A stretch of DNA of 64,000 nt from Nocardioides panacis (GTDB lineage: Bacteria; Actinomycetota; Actinomycetes; Propionibacteriales; Nocardioidaceae), in NCBI RefSeq assembly GCF_019039255.1, contig NZ_CP077062.1, positions 4,650,001-4,714,000 of the forward strand, written 5' to 3'. The number at the start of each line of letters is the position of its first letter. The stretch's first letter is position 1. This document shows, piece by piece, positions 26,605 to 36,253 of the stretch. The translations under genes were made by a program, and so were the position numbers. The notes beneath the pieces were generated by a model, which saw only the letters and a list, made by a program, of their open reading frames with translations, did not search any database and had not been told where the DNA came from.

Positions 26605-27710
26605 GCCGGGCCACCGAGCTGCTCGTCGAGCTGGTCCGCCAGGACACGGTGGCCGCGGGGGAGGAGCTGCTCGCGCGACGGTGCGCGGGTCTTCTCGAGG
26701 AGGCCGGCCTGCCCGGCACCCTGCTCGAGGTCGGACCCGGCCGCGCCCAGTACGTCGGCCGGGCGGGCTCCGACGCGCCGTTGACGTTCACGGGCCACCT
26801 CGACACCGTCCCGGCGACGCCGTCGGACTGGAGCGTGGACCCCTGGTCCGCCTCCGCCGACGGCGACCGGCTCGTGGGACGCGGGACCAGCGACATGAAG
26901 TCCGGCGTCGCCGCCCTCGTCGTCGCGGTGGCCGACCACGTCCGTCGTACGCATGCGTGCCGGGGGGTGCAGGTGGTGCTGACGTCGGGGGAGGAGACCG
27001 GGTGCGAGGGTGCGGTGCGGATCCCCGCCTCGGCGCTCGCCGCCGGCGGACCGCTCGTGGTCGCCGAGCCGACCGCCAACCGCCTCGTGCCGGCCCACAA
27101 GGGCGCGCACTGGATGCGGCTCACCGCCAAGGGCCGGGCCGCCCACGGGTCCGCCCCGGAGCTCGGCGACAACGCGGTGGTCCGGCTGGCCCGCGCCGCC
27201 GTCGCGCTGCACGACTTCGACGACTGGCCGAGCCAGGACGGGTTCGGCCGGGTGACCGCCAACGTCGGGCTGCTGCGCGGCGGCGTGCAGCCCAACGTGG
27301 TCCCCGACTCGGCCGAGCTGCTGCTGGACGTCCGCACCGTGCCGTCGGCCTCCGGCGACGTCGTCCGCGACCTGGTGCGGTCCCTGGCAGGCGAGGGTGT
27401 CGAGGTGGCCGACCACGTGGTGCTGCCGCCGGTGGACACCGCGCTGGACGACGGCTTCGTCGCACTGGTGGGCGAGGCGCTGGCTGCCACGGGTCTGGAC
27501 GGCGGGCCGGCCGAGCCCGCGCGCTACTTCACCGACGCCTCCGCGCTCATCCCGCTGCTGACCCACGAGGGTGCGCGGCCGGCGCCGACGGTGATCCTGG
27601 GCCCGGGGGAGCCCGACCAGTGCCACGTAGCCGACGAGTGGTGCTCGCTGGCGCAGGTCGACCGAGCCGTCGAGGTGTACGCCGAGCTGCTGCACCGGTG
27701 GTGCCGCTGA
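26601..27710 (+). CDS. dapE: M20 family metallopeptidase, succinyl-diaminopimelate desuccinylase-like
   Basis: This 369-residue di-zinc amidohydrolase has its metal ligands in FTGHLDTVPATP, GRGTSDMKSGV, TSGEETGCEGA, VVAEPTANRL and the distal GPGEPDQCHVADEW. The bacterial-exopeptidase dimerisation domain lies between (KGRAAHGSAPELGD...GGVQPNVVPDSAELLLDVR). Actinobacterial DapE proteins have this length. M20 deacylases with other substrates look alike, and coupling to an MHS transporter rather than to lysine genes leaves the DapE name open. Confidence 0.75.
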   Translation: MSRATELLVELVRQDTVAAGEELLARRCAGLLEEAGLPGTLLEVGPGRAQYVGRAGSDAPLTFTGHLDTVPATPSDWSVDPWSASADGDRLVGRGTSDMKSGVAALVVAVADHVRRTHACRGVQVVLTSGEETGCEGAVRIPASALAAGGPLVVAEPTANRLVPAHKGAHWMRLTAKGRAAHGSAPELGDNAVVRLARAAVALHDFDDWPSQDGFGRVTANVGLLRGGVQPNVVPDSAELLLDVRTVPSASGDVVRDLVRSLAGEGVEVADHVVLPPVDTALDDGFVALVGEALAATGLDGGPAEPARYFTDASALIPLLTHEGARPAPTVILGPGEPDQCHVADEWCSLAQVDRAVEVYAELLHRWCR

Positions 27711-27955
27711 GCCTCGCCTCGTGGGGCGGAAATGAGACGCCTGTTCGAAAACCCTCAGGAAGGGTCGGGCGACGCCGAAGGAGCAGGCATCGGGGTCGTG
27801 ATGCTCTGCGACCGCCGGTGCCGTGCGCGGCGTACGGGGGATGTAAGCGGTCTCGGGTCCCTGGTGCTGCGCGCGGTCGCACCCACCGCGGGCACCTGCC
27901 CGCGGTCCCCGCAGCAGCGGACGCACCTGGCGGCGCTGCCTTCTCGAGGAGACCC
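27711..27955 (+). other. Intergenic leader upstream of the secreted FN3 protein
   Basis: This 245-bp region has no convincing gene. It contains AAATGAGACGCC and GCCGAAGGAGCA at 27774-27785, which recalls the glycine-riboswitch core. A GCATC/GATGC hairpin lies just downstream. The partner CTCTCAGGC segment is absent, so a glycine aptamer is not claimed. CGAGGAGACCC at its end is the ribosome-binding sequence that fixes the ATG at 27956. Confidence 0.35.
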
Positions 27956-29861
27956 ATGCCCGACTCCCCCCGTCGAGCGCCGTCGCGTGACGCGCGCACT
28001 GTCCACCGCCCTCGCGGTGACCCTGACCTCCAGCATCTGCGCCTTCGGCGCGATGTCCCCGGCCTCGGCCGTCGAAGAGGTCCCCACGCCGCACCCGTTC
28101 GGCCTCTCGGTCGTCGCCGACCAGACGGGACCGAGCTACAAGCTGGTCGCCCGCTGGGAGGACGAGGACCCGAAGCCGGACGTCACCGCCGACGACTACG
28201 ACGTCACGGTGACCGCGTACGATGAGGCCGCGGGAGCCCCCGTGGACCTGAACGGCGCAGAGGACGGCGAAGCGCTGGACACCACGGTGCCCGACGCCGA
28301 CGGCACCCAGCGCTACGGCATCCCGGACGCCGACCCGGCGTACAGCTACCAGGTCAGCGTCCGCCTGGACGGGGACGCGCCCCAGTCCGACCACGCGTCG
28401 TCCGACCCGCTTCCCGGCGCCCCGACCGAGGTGACCGCCGCTGCGAACCGTTCGACGGTGCACGTCGAGTGGCAGGGCAACTACGACCTCGGGTTCCCCG
28501 ACTTCTTCGACGTCACCCTGGTGACGCAGGGCGGGACCGAGGTCGAAACCAAGCAGGTCGGTGCCGACGTGGACGAGTCCGTCGACTTCACCGGTGTGGG
28601 CGAGGGCATGTACACGGTCCACGTCAGCGAGCGGAACGCCACCGGCCACTCGCAGGACGACGCGACCGGGACCGTCGTCGTGGACGGCAAGGGTTCTCCC
28701 TCGGTCCCGCGCAACGTCGTCACCACGGACTACGCCAACAACGCCGTCCGGGTCACCTGGGACGCGCCTGAGGACGAGGGCGGCCTGCCCGCCACCTGGT
28801 ACGTCGCGACCCTGCGGGACGTCGACCCGGTGACCGGCGAGTTCACCGATCCCGAGACCGGCGTCTACATGGAGCGGGACTCGGACCCCGCCGAGTACGA
28901 CCGGTCCTGGACCTTCTACGGCGAGGACGAGTACCCGATCCCCGCCGGCAGCTACAAGGTGCAGGTGTACGAGGAGAACGAGCGCGGCCGCAGCCCGGTG
29001 TACACCAGCCCGGTGTTCACCAAGGTGGCCAGCACGATCTCCTCGGCGCCCCGCAACGTCACGGCCACCAGCAGCGCCGCCAACCAGGTCTCCGTGGCCT
29101 GGGACGCGCCGGAGACCGACGGCGGCAACGCCGTCACCGACTACTACGCGGTGGTCGAGGACGGCAGCAACGATGGCTACGGCGTCTGGGCGGACTTCCC
29201 CGGCGGCGCCCGTGGCGGGACGATCACCGGCGTGAAGGCCGGCACCTGGCCGGTCAAGGTCTGGGCCTACAACAACAACGGCGAGTCCCCGGTCGGCACG
29301 GCCCAGGTCACGGTCGGCAACCCGACCCCGCCTGCGCCGCCCGCTCCGCCGGCCCCGCCGGCGCCCCCGGCCCCGCCGGTCATCGCTCCGGTCACGGTTC
29401 CGGCCGCCCCGGCCGTGCCCAAGACCACCCCGGTCAAGGACGGCGGCGCGACCACCATCACCTGGAAGGCCCCCAAGGCCGTCCCCGGTGCGCCGGTGAT
29501 CCGCTACGTCGTCACCGTCGACGGTCGGGTGTTCTCCACCAAGGGCACGACCCTGAAGGTCTCCGGCCTGCGCGCCGGCCCCGCCAAGGTCGTCGTCCAG
29601 GCGGTCAACAAGAAGGGCACCTCCAAGGCTGCCGCCCTGACCATCAAGGTCAACAAGTCGGTCGCCCAGGCGCCGAAGCCGACCCTGCGTCCGGGCCAGT
29701 CCGGCGCGGCGGTCAAGAAGATGCAGAAGGCCCTCGGCGTCAAGGCCTCCGGCTCGTTCACCAAGTCGACCAAGACGGCGCTCGTCCGCTGGCAGAAGGC
29801 GCACCACGTCGCCGCCACCGGTGTGGCGAACGACCGGGTCCGCTACCTGCTGAACATCTGA
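27956..29861 (+). CDS. Secreted fibronectin type III and peptidoglycan-binding protein (frameshifted near its start)
   Basis: This extracellular protein has several FN3 modules (e.g. SVPRNVVTTDYANNAVRVTW, then SAPRNVTATSSAANQVSVAW), a Pro/Ala linker of PAPPAP units and another FN3-like module. A C-terminal PG_binding_1 domain (LRPGQSGAAVKKMQKALGVK, ending VANDRVRYLLNI) completes it. ATG 27956 has an ideal GAGGAG but is out of frame because of six C residues at 27966-27971. Five would give MPDSPVERRRVTRALSTALA and a good signal peptide ending ASA/VEE, for 634 residues. In the sequence as given, GTG 27987 would start the signal peptide directly. It probably binds the cell wall. Confidence 0.82.
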
Positions 29862-29871
29862 TCCGCTCCTG

Positions 29872-29909
29872 ACCTGTGGCGCGTACCCTCCGGGGTGCGC
29901 GCCACAGGT
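29872..29909 (+). terminator. Stem-loop after the FN3 gene
   Basis: ACCTGTGGCGCG pairs perfectly with CGCGCCACAGGT, and the inner TACCC/GGGGTG can extend the stem. It lies 10 bp after the FN3 stop and upstream of the MFS gene, without a U-tract. Confidence 0.75.
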
Positions 29910-29953
29910 GCGCCCGGGGAATTCCTGCTCCCGGCCGGTGGTTGGAGTCCGCA

Positions 29954-31294
29954 ATGCCTGCCTCCAGCACCGCCTCCGACGCTCGTCGCGTGTCCACCCT
30001 CGTCGGTCTGCTCTTCGGCCTCGCTGGCATGGGCAGCTCCTCGGCGGCGATCGCGCTGCCGGTCCTGGCCCGCGACCTCGACGTGAGCACCGGGGTGAGC
30101 GCGTGGGCGATCAGCCTGTACGCGCTGATGCTCGCAGTCGCCACGGCGGTCTACGGCCGCGTGTCCGACCTCGTCGGCATCCGGCTGCCGCTGCTCGTCG
30201 GCGTCGGCCTGATGACCACCGGCGCGCTGGTGGGCGCGCTGGCGCCCAGCTTCGGGGTGCTCCTGGCGGCCCGGATCTTCCAGGGTGCCGGCGCGGCCGC
30301 CGTACCCACGCTGGGGGTGGCGATCATCAGCTCGCGCTTCCACGGCACGGACCGCTCGTCCGCCCTCGGCCGGGTGGCCGGCGTAGCCGCCGCGGTCAGC
30401 TGCCTCGGCCCGCTGGCCGGCGGCAGCGTCGAGGGCCTGCTGGGCTGGCGGGTGGTGATCGCCCTGCCGATGCTGGGCGTCCAGCTCCTACCGGTGCTGT
30501 GGCGCTCGCTGCCCACCGACGGCAGCGGCGCCCGCCTGGACCTCCTCGGCGCGGTGCTGGTCGCCGGTACGGCGGCCGGCGTGGTGCTGCTGGTGCAGTC
30601 GCCGTCGACCGGCCCCCTGGTCGCCGCCGTCGGCGCGGGACTGATCGTGCTGGGCACCCCTGCGGTCGCGTTCTGGGTGCGTCGGCGTCCGCACGGCTTC
30701 CTGCCGATGTCGGTGATCCGCAACCCGGCCGTGGTCCGCAGCGCGCTGGCCGCCGCCGCCGTCCCGGCCGCCTGGTTCGCCCTGCTGATCGCCGTGCCCG
30801 CGGTGCTCGTCGGCCAGGGCTGGCAGCCGTGGCTGGTCGGCGTCGCCCTGCTCCCGAGTGCGGTCACGGGCCTGCTCGCGCCCCGGGTCGCCGGCCCGCT
30901 GCTCTCGCGCGTCGGGCCGGCGCCGTCCCTCGCGCTGGCGGCCGTGATCGCCGCAGTCGCCCTGGGCGTCGCCGCCCTGGGGGCCACGCTGACCTCGGCG
31001 GTGCTGCTGGTGGTCGCCGTGGTGGCGGTGACGCTGGCGTTCGGGCTGGGTCAGCCGGCGCTGATGGCGGCCGTCGGCGACGCGGTGGAGGACGACGTCC
31101 GGGGGGTCGCGCTGGGGATCGCCACGCTGTTCTTCCTGGTGGGCGGTGGTGTCGGCTCGGCCGTGGTGGGCGGGCTCAGCGGACCGCTCACGATGCCGGG
31201 GGCGCTGCTCCTGCTCGCCGGGCTGCCGGTCCTGGGGCTGCTCGCGCTGGCGGCCAACCTGCGGCGCGAGCCGGGGCCCGACCTCGCCGACTGA
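29954..31294 (+). CDS. MFS transporter (drug:H+ antiporter-like, DHA2 type)
   Basis: This 446-residue protein is almost wholly hydrophobic, with 12-14 predicted helices. It has motif A-like YGRVSDLVGIRLPLL and motif C-like VSCLGPLAGGSVEGLLGWRV in the N-terminal half, as in DHA2 efflux pumps. The substrate is unknown. ATG 29954 is used; the open frame from 29876 runs through the terminator. The stop is three bases from that of the converging methyltransferase gene. Confidence 0.85.
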   Translation: MPASSTASDARRVSTLVGLLFGLAGMGSSSAAIALPVLARDLDVSTGVSAWAISLYALMLAVATAVYGRVSDLVGIRLPLLVGVGLMTTGALVGALAPSFGVLLAARIFQGAGAAAVPTLGVAIISSRFHGTDRSSALGRVAGVAAAVSCLGPLAGGSVEGLLGWRVVIALPMLGVQLLPVLWRSLPTDGSGARLDLLGAVLVAGTAAGVVLLVQSPSTGPLVAAVGAGLIVLGTPAVAFWVRRRPHGFLPMSVIRNPAVVRSALAAAAVPAAWFALLIAVPAVLVGQGWQPWLVGVALLPSAVTGLLAPRVAGPLLSRVGPAPSLALAAVIAAVALGVAALGATLTSAVLLVVAVVAVTLAFGLGQPALMAAVGDAVEDDVRGVALGIATLFFLVGGGVGSAVVGGLSGPLTMPGALLLLAGLPVLGLLALAANLRREPGPDLAD

Positions 31295-31297
31295 GCC

Positions 31298-31996
31298 TCA
31301 GGCCCCGGGCGCCGGCCGGGGCTCCACCAGCCAGATCGTCCGGTAGGTCTTCCCGCGGTCCAGGAAGGCTGCGGTGGGCCGGGTGCGCAGGCGCCGCTCG
31401 TAGCGGGTCGTCAGCCGGCTGAGCACGGGCGTCCACTCGAGGATCACGATCAGGCCCTGCCACCACACGTTGCCGGACCTCTTGTCGGCCGTGATCTGCC
31501 AGGTGTCCGGAATCGCGTTCTCCACCAGTGACCGGTCCGGGTACGCGGACTGGTCGAGGTGCTCGGCCAGCCAGGGTGGCGTGCGGGCCGCGCCGCGGAC
31601 CTTCCAGTACGCCGCCAGCACCCGGTCGAGGCGCTGCGCCGGCAGCCCGTCGGGATAACCGACGATGACCGCACGTCGCGCGACGCGACACAGCTCGGAG
31701 AGCGCGTCGTTCCGGATCGCCTCGGGGAGGTGCTCGACGAGGTCGAGGGAGATCACCACGTCGAACGCGTCGTCCTTGAAGGGCAGCGCCTCGGCCCTGG
31801 CCGCGACGAACTCCGCCTCGCCGACGCGGGCGGACTCGCGATGGTCCGCGGGGAACACGAGGTCCGTCTGGACGACCTTGCGCGGTGAGTACCAGCTGAG
31901 ACCGTGGGTGCCGCTCCCGACATCGAGGATGTCAGTCGCGTCGAGCTCGTCGATCATGTCCATGACCGGCTGGTAACGAAGCAACCAGTTGAGCAT
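31298..31996 (-). CDS. Class I SAM-dependent methyltransferase
   Basis: This 232-residue protein has SAM motif I in ILDVGSGTHGLSWY, the DAFDVVISLDLVEHLPEAIR segment (motif II-III) and a following VARRAVIVGYPDG strand. It is of the Methyltransf_11 type. The acceptor is unknown; its place as the last gene of a glycan operon suggests a sugar or glycolipid. ATG 31996 follows the glycosyltransferase stop after 41 bp. Confidence 0.85.
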   Translation of the reverse strand: MLNWLLRYQPVMDMIDELDATDILDVGSGTHGLSWYSPRKVVQTDLVFPADHRESARVGEAEFVAARAEALPFKDDAFDVVISLDLVEHLPEAIRNDALSELCRVARRAVIVGYPDGLPAQRLDRVLAAYWKVRGAARTPPWLAEHLDQSAYPDRSLVENAIPDTWQITADKRSGNVWWQGLIVILEWTPVLSRLTTRYERRLRTRPTAAFLDRGKTYRTIWLVEPRPAPGA

Positions 31997-32037
31997 GCAT
32001 CCCCCGCTTTCGCTTCGCTCCGCACCTCGGTGCCGAC

Positions 32038-32850
32038 TCAGAAGTAGTGATAGTAGGTGAGCTGGGGGCAGTAGCTGATCTGGACCCCCGCCTTCGACAT
32101 GCGCCGCCAGAGGTTCCAGTCCGCCGGCTCGTCGAGCAGGTAGCTGCGCCGGTTGAGGTCGATGAAGGCGATGTCGGACCGGAACAGCACGGAGCCGTGG
32201 CTGATCCTCCCGAGAGCGAGCGGCGGACCACCGGTCGTCGTCCACGTCCCGTCCTCGGCCTGCATCGCCGCATCGCTCCACACCATCTCCGCGTCGTGCG
32301 TGCGGGCCCAGGCGAGCAGCGTGGACACGTGGTCGGGAGTCAAGGTGTCGTCGTCGTCGCACGGCGCGATCCAGGAGCCTGCGGCCATCAGGGCCCCGAT
32401 GTTCATCGGGGTGACTCCCGCCACCTGCCACAGCGACATGCGGTCGCTCGGGTACTGACCCCGTCGTCCGAGGTTGACGAAGCGGACCCCCCGGTCGGCG
32501 TAGTCCAGTGCCACCCGCGCCGTCGCGTCGTCGCAGCAGTCTCCGACCACGACGATCTCGACGCGCGGGTAGTCCTGGGCGAGGCACGACTCGATCGTGC
32601 GTCGGAGGCGTTCGCCCGCGGAGTAGGTGGCGATCCTGATGGTCACGAGAGGGTCGCCCTCGTCGGGCTCGCGCTCGCGACGTACGCGGCTCAGCTCTGC
32701 GGCGTCGAGCCTGACCTCCGTCCACTCCCGCGCCCTCTCCGTGAGGCTCTGGCGGGTGAGCGCCTTGCGGGTGCGGACGAGACGCGCGAGAGCCACCTGT
32801 CGCAGGCCCTCGTCGCGAGCCAGGCTCCACCGCTCCGCGAAGTCGCTCAC
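32038..32850 (-). CDS. Family 2 glycosyltransferase
   Basis: This 270-residue GT-A enzyme starts with VTIRIATYSAGERLRRTIES and has EIVVVGDCCDDATAR. The metal-binding DxD region is IAPCDDDDTLTPDH, and WSDAAMQ plus HGSVLFRSDIAF follow. It is a soluble inverting transferase. The GTG at 32850 overlaps the aminotransferase stop in GTGA. The open frame continues upstream only as a shadow of the neighbour. Donor and acceptor are unknown. Confidence 0.85.
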   Translation of the reverse strand: MSDFAERWSLARDEGLRQVALARLVRTRKALTRQSLTERAREWTEVRLDAAELSRVRREREPDEGDPLVTIRIATYSAGERLRRTIESCLAQDYPRVEIVVVGDCCDDATARVALDYADRGVRFVNLGRRGQYPSDRMSLWQVAGVTPMNIGALMAAGSWIAPCDDDDTLTPDHVSTLLAWARTHDAEMVWSDAAMQAEDGTWTTTGGPPLALGRISHGSVLFRSDIAFIDLNRRSYLLDEPADWNLWRRMSKAGVQISYCPQLTYYHYF

Positions 32851-33986
32851 GATGCGGGCGTCTCCGGGGTGCACACGGCGATGAGCCGCTGGAGCGTCGA
32901 GTCCGTCATCGTGTTGTAGATCGGCAGGCACACGACCCTGCCGGCCACGTCGTCGGTCACGGGCAGCGGCATGCGGGGCGAGCTGCCGAACGCCGGCATC
33001 TGGTGCAACGGGTCGCCGAAGTAGGCACGCAGCTCGATGTTCTGCTCGGCGGCGCGGGCGATGAGCGCGTCGCGCTCCTCCCGGGAGGAGCAGAGCATCG
33101 GGAGGAACTGGAACGCGCTCGAGTGGTTGCCCGTCTGGAAGGAGAAGTGCTGCTCCTCGAGGGCGAGCCGCAAGACCTCCGCGTAGCCGCGCCGTCGCTC
33201 CAGGATCCCCTCGAGCTGGTCCAGCACGCACAGGGCAAGTGCCGCGTGCAGCTCGTCCATCTTGCCGTTCAGCCCGATGGCCCCGTCCACGACGCGGGCA
33301 CTGCTGAAGCCGAAGTTGGCCAGCCGGCGCAGGCGGGCCGCGGTCTCCGACGACTTCGTCATGACGACGCCGCCCTCGCCGATGGCGAACGGCTTCGTGG
33401 CATGGAAGGAGAAGACCTCGGCGTCCCCTGCCGTCCCGATGGGCCGTCCGTCCTCGTCGCGCGACCCGAACCCGGCGGCCGAGTCGACGACCAGCGGGAC
33501 GGAGTGCTCCGCGCAGAGCCGCTCCCACTCGGCGACCACGGTGCGCGGCGGCGCGGTCCCGTACGTCGAGCAGAGGACCGCGGCCGCCACCTCGTCGGGA
33601 TGTGCGCGGAGCGCGTCGGCCAGGCCACCGGGATCGACGTGCCAGTGCTCGGGGTCGATGTCCACGAACAGCGGTTCGAAGCCGGCCCAGTGCACGATGG
33701 CGGCGGTGGCGGCGAACGTGTAGCTCGGGACGACCACGAGCTTGCGGACGCCCGGCTCGGCCACCGCACGCAGGGCGATCAGCAGTCCGGCCGTGGCGCT
33801 GGAGACGGGAACCGCCTCGACGCTCTCGCCGACGTAGTCGGCCAGCCGGACCTCGAGGGCCTTGAGGCACGGGCCGCCGTTCGAGAACCACTGGGACTGC
33901 TCGGAGGCCGACCAGTACTTCTGCGCGTCGTCCAGCGTAGGAAGCTGCGGCGCCTGGAACCTGATCTGGTCCACGTCATCCTCCAT
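32847..33986 (-). CDS. DegT/DnrJ/EryC1/StrS sugar aminotransferase
   Basis: This 379-residue PLP enzyme makes an amino sugar from a nucleotide keto sugar. Family features are VPVSSATAGLLIALRA (cofactor phosphate loop), PSYTFAATAAIVHWAG, the aspartate in VVDSAAGFGSR, and the PLP lysine in FSFHATKPFAIGEGG. The N-terminal ATG 33986 lies within the acetyltransferase end (11-bp overlap). With the NeuD-type acetyltransferase it could make an N-acylated amino sugar, as in related O-antigen pathways. Confidence 0.9.
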   Translation of the reverse strand: MEDDVDQIRFQAPQLPTLDDAQKYWSASEQSQWFSNGGPCLKALEVRLADYVGESVEAVPVSSATAGLLIALRAVAEPGVRKLVVVPSYTFAATAAIVHWAGFEPLFVDIDPEHWHVDPGGLADALRAHPDEVAAAVLCSTYGTAPPRTVVAEWERLCAEHSVPLVVDSAAGFGSRDEDGRPIGTAGDAEVFSFHATKPFAIGEGGVVMTKSSETAARLRRLANFGFSSARVVDGAIGLNGKMDELHAALALCVLDQLEGILERRRGYAEVLRLALEEQHFSFQTGNHSSAFQFLPMLCSSREERDALIARAAEQNIELRAYFGDPLHQMPAFGSSPRMPLPVTDDVAGRVVCLPIYNTMTDSTLQRLIAVCTPETPAS

Positions 33987-34629
33987 GAATAAGTTGGCGC
34001 GCGGGAATTCCGACCACCGTGATGCCGGGGGACTCGATGTCCCGGGACACGACGGCGCCCGCGCCGATCGTGACGTCGGCGGCGATCCTGCGCCGCTCGA
34101 GCACCGTGGCATTGGCGCCGACCGTACTACGGTCTCCCAGCGTCACGTTGCCGCTCACCACCGCGTTCGGGTTCAGGGAGCAGCCGGCTCCGAGGACGGC
34201 GTCGTGCCCGATCGTCGCGCCCACGTTGATGTGCGTCTGACGCCCCACCTGCACGTTCACGCTGACCCGGGCGCCCGGAAAGACCACGGTCCCCGGCTCC
34301 AGCGAGGAGCCCGCGGCCACCGTCGCCGACGGATGGACGAGCGGGGGGTTCTCCGTCCACCCCCGGTCCACGAACCTCGCGCCCACCTGCGCGCGTGCGG
34401 GGCCGCTCCCGATGCCGACCACGAACCGGCCGGGCGGGAGATCGGCGAGCACGTCGTCGACGGTGCCGAGCAGCGGGCACCCGAAGTGGGCCTGCCAGAA
34501 CTCCTCCTCGTACCCCCAGTCCGCGGCGATCCCGGCGAGCCGGAGGGGAGCGGCACCGAGGCGCAGATCGAGGAGGATTCCCGCGATCTCGCGGGCGTGG
34601 CCGCCTGCGCCCACGAGTACCAGATCCAT
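33976..34629 (-). CDS. NeuD/PglD-type sugar acetyltransferase (left-handed beta-helix)
   Basis: This 217-residue enzyme has an N-terminal nucleotide-sugar-binding Rossmann piece (LVLVGAGGHAREIAGIL). Hexapeptide repeats follow (VHPSATVAAGSSLEPGTVVF, then GRQTHINVGATIGHDAVLG), ending in SRDIESPGITVVGIPA. The catalytic histidine is expected in TIGHDA. It acetylates an amino sugar using acetyl-CoA, most likely the product of the aminotransferase it overlaps. Confidence 0.9.
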   Translation of the reverse strand: MDLVLVGAGGHAREIAGILLDLRLGAAPLRLAGIAADWGYEEEFWQAHFGCPLLGTVDDVLADLPPGRFVVGIGSGPARAQVGARFVDRGWTENPPLVHPSATVAAGSSLEPGTVVFPGARVSVNVQVGRQTHINVGATIGHDAVLGAGCSLNPNAVVSGNVTLGDRSTVGANATVLERRRIAADVTIGAGAVVSRDIESPGITVVGIPARQLIHGG

Positions 34630-34690
34630 GCGGCAAGCCTATCGGGGCGTTTTGCGGTCCCGAGGGCGGGTTGTTCGTGCTGTCCGGCTG

Positions 34691-36085
34691 CTACCACGCC
34701 GCGGAGCGGCGCAGCTTCCACAGCGCCCAGCCGCTGATCAGCACCGCGCCGACCGGCGGGCCCCACCGTGCGCCCTCGGGCCAGAGGGTCAGGGCGTAGA
34801 CGGCGAAGAGTCCGCTGAGTGCCACCAGCATCAGGCGGCGGGTGTCCGCATCCAGCCGGAACCGGGTCTGGGCGACCGTGATCAACAGGTAGACGACGTA
34901 CGCCGCCGCATAGGCCACGCCGACGAACTCGAGCCCGTGGCGGGCCAGGAGAGCGACCAACCCGACGAACGTCAGGTTCCAGCTGAGCTCTCCGGCGAAG
35001 TAGCGGGTCTTGGACTCGCGGGCCAGCAGGATGAAGGCGAGGGTCCAGCCGAGCACCTTGAAGACGTCCCCGAGCAGCTGCACCCTCAGGAGGCCGGCGG
35101 CCTGGGCGAAGTCCCGGGTGTAGAGCAGCTGGAGCAGCCAGGGGGCGACCACCAGGAGCCACGCGATGATCGGTGCCGCGAGCAGGATCAGGAGCCTCAC
35201 CTGCTCCCGGGCCGCCTCCGACGTCGCGAGCGGGTCGAGGCGCAGCTTGGACAGGCGGGGGAGGTACTCCGCGGTCAGGGCGCTGAGCAGGAAGACGAGG
35301 TACAGGTTGGCGATCGACCAGGAGGCCTGGAACAGGCCCGCACTGTCGATACCCAGCGTCCGCGTGACCCACGAGGTGGCGAACAGCTGGCTGGCACTGA
35401 CCATGATGACCGAGGAGCTGACCGTCACCCCGAGCTTGATCATCGATCGCAGCTCTGGTCTCCACGTCCCACCACGCCCGCCCGGCGTCCGGGCGAACAC
35501 GCGTGAGGCCAGGGCGGTCACCGCGGCGAGTGCGACCGGCGGTGCGGCGACCGCGGCCGCGAGCATCGTCCGGTCCGAGGAGGGGATGCTCGCGGCGACG
35601 ACCAGCGTGGCGAGAGCGGCGCCGACCACGTTGGCGGCGGACAGCTCACGCACCTTGCCGAAGCCGCTGAGGAGTGCCGAGTACCGGGCGGTCAGGATGG
35701 TGGCGAAGACGGCGACGCCGAGCCACGGCGCCAGGAAGCCCAGCGGCTCGCCGGTGAAGTCGTCCCCCCACCAGAACCACGCGGCGCACGAGACGAGTCC
35801 CGCCGTCGGCGCGAGGACCCAGGTGCCGCGTCGAAGCGCCTCGCGGGCACTGCCGGCCCGGTCTCCGCTGTCCAGACCGACGGCGATGGCCCCGATCGCA
35901 CTCACCCCGAGGCCGCAGCCGAAGGTCGTGGCCAAGGTGCTCACCGCGGCCATCAGGATCCCCAGGCTGCCGATGCCCGATGCCCCGAGATCCACCGCGA
36001 CGATCTTCATCCGCACCGCACCGAGACCCAGTGCGAGCGCCGACGAGACGGCCATGAGGGCAACCGCCTCCAAGGACTTCCTCAT
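34691..36085 (-). CDS. Polysaccharide flippase/oligosaccharide transporter (Wzx-like, MVF superfamily)
   Basis: This 464-residue protein has about 12-14 membrane helices and the amphipathic N-terminal segment MRKSLEAVALMAVSSALALG. It has the WzxB-type glycine and charge pattern (AGSAREALRRGTWVLAP) and a central MIKLGVTVSSSVIMVSASQL. It would flip lipid-linked glycan across the membrane. It is first in a five-gene minus-strand operon and divergent from a glycosyltransferase gene. ATG 36085 is chosen because hydrophobic homology begins there. Confidence 0.82.
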   Translation of the reverse strand: MRKSLEAVALMAVSSALALGLGAVRMKIVAVDLGASGIGSLGILMAAVSTLATTFGCGLGVSAIGAIAVGLDSGDRAGSAREALRRGTWVLAPTAGLVSCAAWFWWGDDFTGEPLGFLAPWLGVAVFATILTARYSALLSGFGKVRELSAANVVGAALATLVVAASIPSSDRTMLAAAVAAPPVALAAVTALASRVFARTPGGRGGTWRPELRSMIKLGVTVSSSVIMVSASQLFATSWVTRTLGIDSAGLFQASWSIANLYLVFLLSALTAEYLPRLSKLRLDPLATSEAAREQVRLLILLAAPIIAWLLVVAPWLLQLLYTRDFAQAAGLLRVQLLGDVFKVLGWTLAFILLARESKTRYFAGELSWNLTFVGLVALLARHGLEFVGVAYAAAYVVYLLITVAQTRFRLDADTRRLMLVALSGLFAVYALTLWPEGARWGPPVGAVLISGWALWKLRRSAAW

Positions 36086-36253
36086 CTGCACAGCCGCGCA
36101 GAGCACTCGGGGTCGGGACACCAGCGATGCATGTGGGGTGACGTTATCCGACAAGTTGCCGGTCGCAGCGACGCGGTCCCCGTCGCCCCTGAGTAGGGTG
36201 GCCGGGTTCCGTGCCCTTCCGGCGCCCGAGGGGTTCATCGACGAGAGGATCTC

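Noticed and set aside
27774-27785. Glycine riboswitch
   Set aside because: Only the GCCGAAGGAGCA core matches. The CTCTCAGGC segment and tandem aptamer are missing, and the downstream gene is a secreted wall protein.
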